Assembly (NCBI GenBank): GCA_030849075.1
Contig: JASAOO010003372.1
Span: 1-48,916, forward strand
Reading direction: 5' to 3'
Length of the DNA stretch: 48,916 nt
DNA from: Zelonia costaricensis
Lineage: Eukaryota > Euglenozoa > Kinetoplastea > Trypanosomatida > Trypanosomatidae
In this document: positions 19,730-28,831 of the stretch, in pieces
How the letters are laid out: the number at the start of each line of letters is the position of its first letter
Position numbering within the stretch: position 1 is the stretch's first letter
Notes under the pieces: generated by a model
Told to the model about the DNA's origin: nothing
Database searches by the model: none
Seen by the model: only the letters and a program-made list of their open reading frames with translations
Position numbers and translations under genes: made by a program

Positions 19730-21190
19730 CGAGTGCGCGTGGAGAAGGAGTACAGCGGAAAGGAGAAGATGCGATATCGGTACGTCCGTCTGTTTGTGTG
19801 TGTGTGTATGTGTGCGTGGTTGTGTTCCCACTGGATCACTTGGCGAGCCTTTTTTTCTCTGCGAAACTCTACGCTGCGTGAAGCAGGTAGGAGTGGGAGT
19901 GTGAGCGGGAAGAAGACGCCACACCTACAGCAGCTGGATGAGCGAACACCAGCAATCGTGAGTCGTCCGTTGCTGCCTGCGTGGTCACTGGTTCTGGTGT
20001 GCGCGCACGCACCCAGTGGAATGAAGCGCAGTGAGAGTGTGTCGCGGCACCGGAGAGGAATGGCGAGGGCGGGTAAGGTAAACAGAAAGCAAGCGTCAGC
20101 ACATAGTGGGTGAGCAGCCAAGGGGAAAGAGCACGGTTCGCCCTGAGAGCGCACGACACTGCGCACCCCATGCCGGTGCTAGCCATGCACTCGTGCACTC
20201 GAGTGCCACCTCGGCCCTTTGCGGATCCGGCTGGGTGACAAGACTGCGCACGTGCTGCCAGCAGGATCGTCGCCGCATCTCCGCAAAAAAAAAAAAAAAA
20301 GAGATGCGGCACACCCGCGGAGACGGCGCATCCGGCAAAACGCGCTGTTCGGCTCGCACCCAGCCAGTGTACGGTCGAGCGATGCGTCTGCTGGACGCTT
20401 GTCGGACACCCACACATCTCTCCGTGCCTGCACCCGTCCCCCACACAGTGGGAGTCCCTTCCAGCGGGGGTCACACAAATAGCAAGGGCCGCTTCACTCA
20501 CACTCGTTTTTTTGTTGTTTTCTGCTGTGTAGTTCGTTGCTTAATAACGGACGGCCGACCACCCCTCCCGCACACGCCGTCCCCACTCCCACCCACCATC
20601 TCGTGCGCCGGACAGTGCGGCCCTCCTTGTTCGAGTGCTGGAGGTGAGGCAGGAGGTACGGGAGGAGGAGAAGTCGGGGGGAAGGGTGGACAGGCAAGCA
20701 TCATTACGTTACGCAGTCCCGCCCAAAGCGCACAAGTCACACAAACACACAAGCACACCGGAGCGCCACGTGACAGTGAGCCATCCATGGAGGACTCGCG
20801 CATGTTCAGTGGCTGCGAGGATTGACGTCCTCGACAGAACGCACGTGGTGGTGGCGTGCGCTCCACCTTCGCACGGTGAGAAGGTGAGAGGCGTCATCAC
20901 CACGGTGCAACCACTACCAGCACGAGCCACTCAAGCGGCTCGCCTGCGAGGGCGCACGGGCCCCAAGCGCGCCTCCAACAGCCCGTCACAACAACAATCA
21001 AAGACAAATCACGAGATCGCCATTTCCTCCTTCGGCCTTTTTTCTTTTTTACCGTCACCAACAACAGCCATGCACGTCACCCTCTGGACGAGTTCACGGC
21101 TCGGATAAACCTCCATCAAGTTCACCCACACGCCGTCCAGCACGGCACCGGCGCAGATGCCCGTTCTGCCATCGCCGCCTTGTCGCGCAC
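19730..21190. other. intergenic region between eIF3i and the MAM33-family gene
   Basis: No gene supported in 1.46 kb. It holds an inverted repeat around a run of sixteen A at 20272-20310. The 20.4-21.19 kb part should be the eIF3i 3' UTR. Confidence 0.7.
20272..20310 (-). repeat. perfect 10-bp inverted repeat with a poly(A)/poly(U) loop
   Basis: GCCGCATCTC at 20272-20281 is the exact reverse complement of 20301-20310, and the 19-base loop contains sixteen A (20285-20300). In the minus-strand transcript this is a ten-pair stem closing a loop of sixteen U plus GCG. It lies in the probable 3' UTR of eIF3i. Confidence 0.7.
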
Positions 21191-22261
21191 CTACGCACTC
21201 CACAGCGGCTGAGCGCCAGGGGTCGAGTCGTACGAGTCACCGAAGCGGTACAGCTTGATGAGACCATCGTAGCTGCCACTGGCGAAGCCGCGGCCGTCAG
21301 GGTGGAACGAGAGTGCGTTGATCGTACCGAAGTGGCAGCGCAGCTGGCCGAGCTGGTGGCCGTGTACCTTGTGGTAGAACTTCACCTCGAAGGTGGACTG
21401 GCCACCCTGCGTCGTCACGGAGGCCGCGTCCATGCCGCCGCCGAGGATGACGTGGTCGGCCAGGGGGCTGATAGAGACGTCGTTGACGGGCACGTCGCTC
21501 TGGTACACCTGGATCGGGGCCAGGTCGCGGAAGTCTAGCAGGTGCGCAGTCTTGTCGCTGGAGGCGGTGGCGAGGGTGAGGTAGTTGGGGTCCCAGTTGA
21601 AGCGGTTGATCACCTCGTTCTCGTCGGCCAGGATCTGCCGGCTGCGGATCACCTTGTTCGCCTCCACGTCCAGGATGTGCATGAAGCCGCCCTCGGCGTA
21701 GTAGATGGTGTCGTTCGTCGGCCCCCACGCGGCCCACGTGATCGTATCCGGCGTCTCGAAGGTGGAGAAGGTGGAGAATGCCTCCGACGCAGGGGCGATG
21801 TCCTCGCCGCGCTTCGGCACCGTGAAGGGCACGTTGTACACCTGGATCGCGGAGTTGTTGCTCGAGCGGCCCTTGGTCGCCACCATCATCATCGTGTCAT
21901 CGTGCGAGAAGCCGACGCTGGCGCCGGAGGACATGCTACGGTTCACCGTGCCGAGCAGCTTGCCCGTCTCTACGCTCCAGAGCAGCACCTCCTCACCGGC
22001 GCTGGCCGTCGCCAGCAGCGTCGACTCGCGGTTCACGTCGAGGGCGACCATGGCCATGTCGTACGTGCGGTTCTCGACCTGGCCCACCGTCGTGTAGGAG
22101 CCGAGCAGCTTACCCGTCTTGGCCTGCCAGCAGCACGCGCTGCAGTTCGTGTCCTTGGCGGACGAGAAGAGCAGGTCGCCGTCGCGGCTGAACTTCAGCA
22201 TCGTCACGCCCTTCATGTGGCCGTGGAGGGCCACGCCGTCGAGGTCCACAGCGGAGGTCAT
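21191..22261 (-). CDS. eIF3i: eukaryotic translation initiation factor 3 subunit i (WD40)
   Basis: Subunit i (TRIP-1) of the eIF3 complex, which loads mRNA on the 40S ribosome in the cytosol. From the ATG at 22261 the protein is 356 aa, close to the human 325. It is a WD40 propeller. It opens with a GHMKGVTMLKF blade matching the eIF3i N-terminus. Later blades follow at about 50-90 (TLLATASAGEEVLLW), 140-190, 200-240 (DKTAHLLDFRDL) and 245-275. The last is a clear C-terminal blade (HFGTINALSFHPDG, FASGSYDGLIKLYRF). It could be confused with other WD40 proteins, but the order of these phrases is that of eIF3i. The frame continues upstream to 22516 in low-complexity sequence. The first AG after a strong pyrimidine tract touches the ATG. 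From memory it matches LmjF.36.3880. Confidence 0.93.
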   Translation of the reverse strand: MTSAVDLDGVALHGHMKGVTMLKFSRDGDLLFSSAKDTNCSACCWQAKTGKLLGSYTTVGQVENRTYDMAMVALDVNRESTLLATASAGEEVLLWSVETGKLLGTVNRSMSSGASVGFSHDDTMMMVATKGRSSNNSAIQVYNVPFTVPKRGEDIAPASEAFSTFSTFETPDTITWAAWGPTNDTIYYAEGGFMHILDVEANKVIRSRQILADENEVINRFNWDPNYLTLATASSDKTAHLLDFRDLAPIQVYQSDVPVNDVSISPLADHVILGGGMDAASVTTQGGQSTFEVKFYHKVHGHQLGQLRCHFGTINALSFHPDGRGFASGSYDGLIKLYRFGDSYDSTPGAQPLWSA

Positions 22262-22263
22262 CT
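22262..22263 (-). promoter_or_regulatory. candidate trans-splice acceptor AG next to the eIF3i start codon
   Basis: The minus strand has a long C/T tract (complement of about 22266-22320) with no AG until the one at 22263-22262, immediately before the ATG. Use of this site gives a 5' UTR made only of the spliced leader. Confidence 0.45.
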
Positions 22264-22756
22264 TGAGGTGAAGATGGGGAGGGGGATGTGGTAGATTGGA
22301 AAGGAGGAGGATTGGGGGGGGGGATGCTGTAGGACGCGGATGGTCAGGTTGCCGTGTGTGAGACTTCGTTGACACGAGGCAAACACACAGACACACAAAA
22401 GGCGCACACACACACGCACGGAAGCCCGACGGTTTTTTTTTTTTTTGTGGCGGGTGGGTGTGTAGAGGAGAAGGAGCGAGACTGCTCGCCCGCCCCGCCC
22501 CGCGCCCCGCGCGCATGAGATGTAGATGGGAAGGGTGAGACGTGGAAAATGAAGAGAGGGGAAGGGCAAGACGCGTCGACGTTGGCGTTGGCGTCAGACC
22601 TCACGGAGAAAGACAAGCGGCAAGGTCATCGATGCTGCGCTGCCGAGCAGCAAAGCGCATCAACAGGCCGCAGCTGACATCGGTGTGTGTGTGTGTGTGT
22701 GGACCTCACCCACGTGTTTGCGGTTCCTTTTTTTTTTGTTTTTCATTTGCGCTGCA
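22262..22756. other. intergenic region upstream of eIF3i
   Basis: No gene in 495 bases. It has a purine tract on the plus strand at about 22266-22320, a run of fourteen T at 22433-22446, and a TG repeat at 22683-22701. The right part is the 3' UTR of the leucine-rich-repeat gene. Confidence 0.7.
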
Positions 22757-25342
22757 TCACCATCCGAGCTGCTTGAGACGCTTGCTCGCTGCTGCCACCA
22801 AGTCGCGGTCGCCGCTGGACGAAGCAGTGGCGCCCGGTGAGGAGGCTGCCTCGAAGGAAGGCCGACTGCGCCGCGCGGATGTCCCAGGCTGTGCCGGCTC
22901 TGGCAGCGCGAGGGCCGCCTGCACCCGCTCCATGCCCACCTCGATCAGTCGGATCAGCTGCGGCAGCATCGCCTCCGTCATATCCGCCGCCCCGACGTCA
23001 GCCGCCGACGCCTCGCGCAGGCGCGCCACCGCCTCCAGCACCGCCGCCTGCCGATCCGCCGCGGTGGCCCGCTCCTTCCGCTCGGCGTCCGCGAGCTGCT
23101 GCAGGCGGAAGCGCACGTCTTTCTCGAGCGCCGTCAGCTGCGTCGTCGTGCGTTGATGCTGTGCCTCGAGCCGCTCCGTGACGCCCAGCTCGTACGCCTC
23201 GAGGCGGCTGATGAGGGCGAGCAGAAACTGGCGGTCGCCGGCGGCAGCGCTGACCTTGTGCACCAGCGCGGCATCGCTGTCAGTCGTCGTGGCGGTGGCG
23301 TCGTCGTCCGTCGCCACGGAGGCGGACTGGTGGGGGTGGTCGAGAAGCTCGTGGGTGACGCCCTGCTCGTCTCCTCCTGCCTTTTCCTCGGCGCGCAACT
23401 GCGGCAGCGGCGGTGGAGTCGCGTCTGTGCCCCTCCCCGTCGGTGCTGCATCGGGCACCGCAGTCGCTTCGCCGTTCTCGCCTCTGGTCAGCGGTGCAGC
23501 GTGAGGCGTGGCCGCCGCGGATGTGGTCGCTGCTGCTGCTGCTGCTGCTGCTGCTACTGGTACAGGTGCTGGCGGAGCTGCTCCGTACGGCATCGGCATC
23601 GGCGCAAACATGGGGAAGGGGACGGGGACGGGCACGTAGCCGGGCCCCTCTGCCGGGGGCGGTGGCAGTCCCTGGGCGGCGTACCACTGGGCAAACAAGG
23701 GCCACCACGGACCGTACGGGCTCGCCGTCGGAGCGGGCGTGAGAGACGACGCCGCCGCCGGCGATCCGGACGGGTGCGTGCATGGCTGCTGCTGTGGCGG
23801 TTGCTGGTACTGCGCGGATTGCTGTGAGAGCGGAGGCGGTGGTGCTAGGGAGGGCGAGGCCGCCGTTGGCACAGGGCCAGGCAGCGTGAGCGGAGCAACG
23901 ACGCTGACCTGCGTGGAGGGCGGAGGTGAGATCGAGCGGACCGGCTCCTGCGACATGTTCACTGCCGGCAGCGGGGCGTCGCCGAAGCGGTCAACGCGCG
24001 GCGTCCAGGCTGCGGTCTGCATGCGCCACGGCTGCTGCGGCGAGCGGGCCGCCTCGCGCAACACAAGCAGCTGCCCCATTCCCCGCGCGACAACCCGGAA
24101 ACCGGCTGCGAGGCTCGACTCCGCCAGCAGCCTCGACTCCGCCGCACGCCCACCACCAGCCGCGCCGAGGATCTCGCTGACGCCGGTGCTGCTCAGATCC
24201 AGCAGCTCCATCGCCGTGTCGTCCAGCACCGACGGCGCCGTCAGCGCCGCGCCACCCTCCGAGGCGACGGCGTTGTTGGACAGGTTCAGGTAGCGCAGAG
24301 CCGACCCTGGAATGGCAGCCGCCAGCGCGCGTGCCGTCTCGTTCCCCAGCTGGTTCCCGCTGACGTCGAGCCGCTTCAAGCCCTGTGCGGCGCCCCGGGT
24401 GATGGGGGAGCCGCCACGACCACCAGAGAAGCGGGGCAGGGGGCCCTCGTCTAGACCGCCACCACCGCTGCGCAGCGAGCGCAGCCACACGGCCCCTGCC
24501 GCACCAGCGACGGCAGCGCGAACGAGGTGGGCCAGGCCGTTGCGGCACGCGTCCGTCAGTCCGCAGCTGGCAAAGCTCGCCTCCTCCAACGCCGGCCATG
24601 CCAGGTCCCTCTGCACCTGCGCCGCAGACGACCGCCCCGCCGCCGTGTTGGCGGGTGAAAGCAGCGTGAGCTGCATGAACTGCGCCCGTGAGACGAGCGC
24701 GCCGTCGAGCCGCAGCGATTTGAGGTTGTGGCACAGCGGCAGTGCGCCAACGATGGTGACGGCGCTGCGAGCGTAGCCGCTGCGGTGCTGCTGCTGCATC
24801 TGCGGGTACGGCGTGCGGCCAGGCGCTGCGCTGGTCGACAGCGGCATGCCGCACCAAGCGAAGGAGCACAGCGTCGCCGCGTTCTCGCGGATGGCCACCG
24901 CAATGGCCTCGAGCAGGCACCGCAGCGTCGGCTCGTTCTGGGGGGACAGCAGCGAGGACGCCGATGGCGGGCCGGCACCGTGGATGTCGTGCGAGAAGTG
25001 CAGCTTCACAAACTGAGTGCGGGCATAGGTGCTAGTCGGGCCGTGCTGCGAGGACGCGGTGCTCGACGAGGCGCCATCGCGGCGAGTCGGGTGACCAGAC
25101 GACGTGGTGCGCGACCGCGCTGACGGGGGGCCGCCACCGCCGCCCCCGACCCCGGCACCTGCGCCGGTGCGCGTCGTGTCGAGCAAGGCGTAGGCGAAGA
25201 GCCGGACGTCGGCGAGCGGGATCTCGGCGAGGTTGACGTCCATCACGCCATCGCGCAGGCTCGCCACGAACTCGGGCCGTGGCGGGGTGCGGTGCGCCTG
25301 ACACTGCGCGAAGTAGCGCTCGAGCAGCGACGTGCGCGTCAT
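22757..25342 (-). CDS. leucine-rich-repeat and coiled-coil protein, CEP78-like (861 aa)
   Basis: The protein has an N-terminal segment (residues 1-55: a Tyr-rich helix, then Phe-Val-Ala-Ser-Leu-Arg-Asp-Gly and Asp-Val-Asn-Leu). A Gly/Ser/Thr-rich linker occupies about 58-108. Leucine-rich repeats of the ribonuclease-inhibitor type follow at about 200-225, 250-275, 320-345, 348-370 and 377-392 (LKRLDVSGNQLG and LRYLNLSNNAVA are the clearest). A disordered Pro/Gln/Ala-rich stretch runs about 450-650, with a poly-Ala run coded by GCA repeats (23529-23555). A coiled coil lies at about 700-800. This order, and the wording of the N-terminus, recall the centrosomal protein CEP78, which suggests a basal-body role. 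That link is inference; other LRR plus coiled-coil proteins remain possible. The start ATG at 25342 is the first in the frame. No membrane segment. Confidence 0.85.
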   Translation of the reverse strand: MTRTSLLERYFAQCQAHRTPPRPEFVASLRDGVMDVNLAEIPLADVRLFAYALLDTTRTGAGAGVGGGGGGPPSARSRTTSSGHPTRRDGASSSTASSQHGPTSTYARTQFVKLHFSHDIHGAGPPSASSLLSPQNEPTLRCLLEAIAVAIRENAATLCSFAWCGMPLSTSAAPGRTPYPQMQQQHRSGYARSAVTIVGALPLCHNLKSLRLDGALVSRAQFMQLTLLSPANTAAGRSSAAQVQRDLAWPALEEASFASCGLTDACRNGLAHLVRAAVAGAAGAVWLRSLRSGGGGLDEGPLPRFSGGRGGSPITRGAAQGLKRLDVSGNQLGNETARALAAAIPGSALRYLNLSNNAVASEGGAALTAPSVLDDTAMELLDLSSTGVSEILGAAGGGRAAESRLLAESSLAAGFRVVARGMGQLLVLREAARSPQQPWRMQTAAWTPRVDRFGDAPLPAVNMSQEPVRSISPPPSTQVSVVAPLTLPGPVPTAASPSLAPPPPLSQQSAQYQQPPQQQPCTHPSGSPAAASSLTPAPTASPYGPWWPLFAQWYAAQGLPPPPAEGPGYVPVPVPFPMFAPMPMPYGAAPPAPVPVAAAAAAAAATTSAAATPHAAPLTRGENGEATAVPDAAPTGRGTDATPPPLPQLRAEEKAGGDEQGVTHELLDHPHQSASVATDDDATATTTDSDAALVHKVSAAAGDRQFLLALISRLEAYELGVTERLEAQHQRTTTQLTALEKDVRFRLQQLADAERKERATAADRQAAVLEAVARLREASAADVGAADMTEAMLPQLIRLIEVGMERVQAALALPEPAQPGTSARRSRPSFEAASSPGATASSSGDRDLVAAASKRLKQLGW

Positions 25343-26619
25343 GGAAAAGGCAGCCGTGCAGTAGAGAGCGGAGGGGAGAGCGGGGAACGGGGAGGGGGGA
25401 TCGGATCAGGTCGAGCGTGGACCGCGCGGGTTGTGGTGAGAGCAGCAGCAGAAACAGCAGAAGCAGCAGGACGGTGTGTATGCGTGTGTGTGTTGGTGTA
25501 TTGCCGCCAAACGTCCGAGTGGGAGGGCGCACTTCTATGACGGTTGATGAAGGTCTTCTATGTGTTTGGGGCAGTGGTGATCGTGGAACTCGGCACAAAG
25601 GGGGCGAGACGGACAACTGCGTCACTGTCACCCGCAAGTGGGCCGCGTTGCGTCGACGCCCACGCCCCTTCACGCTGCGCGCACGCAAGACCCGCTCCGC
25701 TGCCACACGGCAGGCAGGTGGGGTGAGAAAGGTGGAGTGTGGCGAAGCGCGTCGGCGTCTTCACGCACTCGCAGGCTGTGGTCCGTGAGCAAGGTGAGGG
25801 AGGAGGAGGAGAGAGGAGAGGACAGGAGAGGGAGCGAGCGGATTGTAGCAAGGTGAGCTGTGACAAGCGACGCGGCACATCCACGTAACAGCGTGTGGAA
25901 AAACGTGACCTGCGCCTCCGTTGCCGTGGAGCTGAAACACCAAGAACGGCTTTCCCCACTTCACCCAGTCTCACTAACGAAACAGGCGCTTTGCCGCAAC
26001 CCGGAGCGCATCCAGCACACAAGCACGCACGACGGGTGTGCAATGCAGTGCAGCTGCAAGGCTTTGTGTCGTTGACCTGCGGCGCTTTTTGCGTGTTCTT
26101 TTACTGCTCTTCTCTGTTTCGGCCTGCCCACCCGCCCATGCTGCGCCTCTTCACCCCCACTGCGGGCTCCATCTTTCCTACTTTTTAATGCTATTCTCTG
26201 TCATGGTGTGTGTGTGCCTCGTTCCCCCTGGGAGAGGGGGGGGGGGGTCAAGAGGCGCAGCATCGGCGGGTGGGCAGGCGGAGCACCGAGGCAGAGACGA
26301 GAGGGGAGACGAGGGAAGAGCGGGGAGGGGCGGCGGGGGGTGGAGAAGGCGATCCGGCACCACCCGAGGAATCAGAAGGGTAAACAAAAAACAGAGAGAA
26401 GGATAGTGGCGGAAAAAGAAGGCGCATGAAGAGGTGGGGTGCCCTGTGCGGGATCGAATGCGGGTAGGGGGGAGGAGGAGAAACCGCCACACTACGACGA
26501 GAGAAGGACGCAGCACGGAAAGGACGTGCAGACCAAGGGAGGTGGTGCCAACGTCCGTGGAGCATCTTGCACACACACGCGTCGAGCAGAGAGAAAAAAA
26601 CAGCCAACGCTGGTGCGCA
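25343..26619. other. intergenic region between the HAP2 gene and the LRR gene
   Basis: No gene in 1.28 kb. Purine tracts on the plus strand at about 25362-25400 and 25790-25835 give pyrimidine tracts upstream of the LRR gene. No clear AG lies between the nearest tract and its ATG. Another purine-rich stretch at 26220-26480 is in the probable HAP2 3' UTR. Confidence 0.7.
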
Positions 26620-28758
26620 CTACCGCCGTGCGTAGCGGATAGCGCGATGGCCGAGTTCGGCAACGACACGCCAGTGGGCCACCGCCGTGTAGGGCGTCCA
26701 CGCGACGACGAGCGCCAGCAGCGTCCACACGAGCATCTGCCACTCGCAGACGGTGCTGAAGAGGCAGCGGAGGTCGTGGAAGGGGCACCGGCGGCATAGC
26801 TCCGCCTTGGGCACCACCGGCGCCGGCGTGGTCGTGGTCGCCTCGACGGCCCACCACACGTCGGTGGCGCTCAGCTCTGCTCCGGCGGAGTCGCGCAGGG
26901 CGATGCGGCAGGAGGCGGTGCTGCCCGCGTCGTCCGCCGCGCCGCTCACGACGTCAAAGTAGATCCGCAACGACGCGTTGTCGCCAGCCACGAGCGCCGC
27001 GCGCCCGCACGCGCTCGCACTGTTGACGGTGCTGCAGTTGAACACGGAGGCCCTGACACACCCTCCAACGACGACGTAGTAGAGGCCGGCGTACACGTTG
27101 GGGTTGCGCACCACCGCCACAAGCCGGAGGCCGGTGGTGTTCGTCAGCGCGGCGTCGTCCAGCACGCCGGAGACGGGCACGGGAGTGTAGGCGATGCCGT
27201 CCGCGACGGCAGACCACCGTAGCTCGGCGCCGCCGGTGCGCTGCACCGCATCGCGCAGCTGGGGCTGATCCGAGTTTGCATCCATCGAGAAGGTGCCCAG
27301 TGACGTTGCGATGTACTGGCCGGCCCCGCCCTGCGCTATTTGCGCCAGGTCGGCTGCGCGGTAGTCGGCCAGCTGGTTGTGCAGGCACGCCCCGCGCTGC
27401 GCGTTGCACTCGTCTGCGCTGGCGAGGGAGTAGAAGTAGTCGGCCGTGGTGCCCACCCTGTCACACGCCTGCCCCGACACCGATACGTACGAAGAGGGGA
27501 GCAGCATCCACTCGAACGGGTCCTCGCTGCTCGGCAGCAGAGCAGGAGGCGCGTCGCTGGACTCGGCCGTGCTGGAGCCGCTTGATGACGCCGTGTCAGC
27601 CGGCACGAAGAGAACGCGGCCGGTGACGTTCAGCGCAGCAGCCGCGGCAGCCCCGCTGCTGGATGCGCCGGAGGTCCGCACGAGTTGCAGCACCGACGTG
27701 CCATCTGTCGTGTTGGGCGTGTCCGTGGTGAGCTGCAGGTGCGCTGGTGCGATGCCTTGGCCGCTTGCGGAGAGGTGCAGCGCGTAGAAGGGGGACGACG
27801 CGCCAACGGACCAGCCGTCGTACGCGGCGCCCTCCTCCACGGCGCAGATGCTGCCCGCGGCCCCGGTGCGGAAGCAGAAGTGCGTGCGCATCGACTCGTT
27901 GCACAGCGTGGGCTTCATGGCACACTCCACGTCCGTGCACAGGCAGCACAGCCCCATCGGGGCCGGCACGAGCGCGCCCGCTGAGTTGGTGTAGGAGGGG
28001 CAACGAGTGACGCCGTCGTCGCAGGTCATGGCGGTCCGCAGCACCTGCACCCTGTCGCGCAGTGCGGCGGGGAAGCGGCGGAGGTGGGTGAGGCCGTAGC
28101 GCACCTGCACGGCGCCCCGCTCCACGGTGATGGTGATGGGGGGCAGCGTGACCTGCAGCGACGTCGCGGCTGCAGAGGCGCTGTCCGAGGTGGACTGGCC
28201 CGACAAAGCATCGGGGAAGAGGCCCTGATGGAGGGCGCTCGTCACCGTCACGTCCGTCTCCAGGACCGACCCCGCGAGAGTGCTGTCGTCGAGAAGGACG
28301 TCCACCACTAGCTGCAGCCCACACCCGTGCACGGCAGCGGCGTCGGAGGCGGGGGCGCCATCAGGGCAGCGGCGCAGGTACGCCGTGGCGCTGGCGTCGC
28401 CGCTCGTGCCGTCGCGCAGCCTCACGGCGTCCGCCTGTGTCGCGGTAGGGCGCGAAGGCGCAGCAGCAGCAGCAGCCACTGTGATGCCGTCGCTGATGGT
28501 GCACCACAGCAAGAGCGAGAGAAGCGTCAGCAGGGCGAGGCGGGCCGGGGGCGGGAGGCCGACGCGGCACGAGCGCCGGACGTCCCCATAGCCAGAGCAG
28601 ACAAGCATGGGGCCGTTGGAAGTGCCGTCGACCGCCCACGAAGGCTGGCGAGTCGGTGGTGTGGCGACTGCGGTGGCGAGCACGACACCACGCGTCGGGT
28701 CGCCTTGCCGGGGCTGCAACGGCGCCTCGGCGCTGTTGACGTTTGTGGCGAAAGGCAT
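26620..28758 (-). CDS. HAP2: HAP2/GCS1 family gamete fusion protein
   Basis: Type I membrane protein of the HAP2/GCS1 family, the conserved eukaryotic gamete fusogen. From the ATG at 28758 it is 712 aa. A hydrophobic signal segment lies at 73-86; a start at residue 51 (28608) would place it more normally. Family marks are PMGLCCLC at 267-274 with following Cys residues up to 305, the CDRVG stretch at 432-436, Cys451 and Cys458, and HNQLADYRAADL at 460-471. The Cys-rich membrane-proximal stretch LCRRCPFHDLRCLF runs from 654, and Cys671 comes just before a single membrane helix at about 674-694. The cytosolic tail is only about 18 residues. Six NxS/T sites are visible (287, 349, 377, 540, 574, 594). 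The frame is open to 28914, but a splice acceptor at 28831-28830 follows a strong pyrimidine tract and leaves 28758 as the first ATG. Fusion activity is inferred from the family only. Confidence 0.92.
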   Translation of the reverse strand: MPFATNVNSAEAPLQPRQGDPTRGVVLATAVATPPTRQPSWAVDGTSNGPMLVCSGYGDVRRSCRVGLPPPARLALLTLLSLLLWCTISDGITVAAAAAAPSRPTATQADAVRLRDGTSGDASATAYLRRCPDGAPASDAAAVHGCGLQLVVDVLLDDSTLAGSVLETDVTVTSALHQGLFPDALSGQSTSDSASAAATSLQVTLPPITITVERGAVQVRYGLTHLRRFPAALRDRVQVLRTAMTCDDGVTRCPSYTNSAGALVPAPMGLCCLCTDVECAMKPTLCNESMRTHFCFRTGAAGSICAVEEGAAYDGWSVGASSPFYALHLSASGQGIAPAHLQLTTDTPNTTDGTSVLQLVRTSGASSSGAAAAAALNVTGRVLFVPADTASSSGSSTAESSDAPPALLPSSEDPFEWMLLPSSYVSVSGQACDRVGTTADYFYSLASADECNAQRGACLHNQLADYRAADLAQIAQGGAGQYIATSLGTFSMDANSDQPQLRDAVQRTGGAELRWSAVADGIAYTPVPVSGVLDDAALTNTTGLRLVAVVRNPNVYAGLYYVVVGGCVRASVFNCSTVNSASACGRAALVAGDNASLRIYFDVVSGAADDAGSTASCRIALRDSAGAELSATDVWWAVEATTTTPAPVVPKAELCRRCPFHDLRCLFSTVCEWQMLVWTLLALVVAWTPYTAVAHWRVVAELGHRAIRYARR

Positions 28759-28829
28759 AGCTCCCTTTCCCACGTCTGTGAGTGACAGCAGCGGATCTTG
28801 TGCGACACGGACCGAACGAAACCTGCGCT

Positions 28830-28831
28830 CT
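28830..28831 (-). promoter_or_regulatory. candidate trans-splice acceptor for the HAP2 gene
   Basis: A C/T tract (complement of 28881-28900) is followed on the minus strand by its first AG here. The 71 bases between this site and 28758 contain no ATG, which decides the start used for the HAP2 gene. Confidence 0.5.

Noticed and set aside
20120..20470. possible SIDER-type degenerate retroposon because of the poly(A) run
   Set aside because: The run is enclosed by an inverted repeat, not by direct target-site duplications, and the signature sequence could not be recognised by eye. A profile search would be decisive.
26450..26475. another B-box-like string (GGATCGAATGC)
   Set aside because: No matching acceptor stem or anticodon arm nearby.
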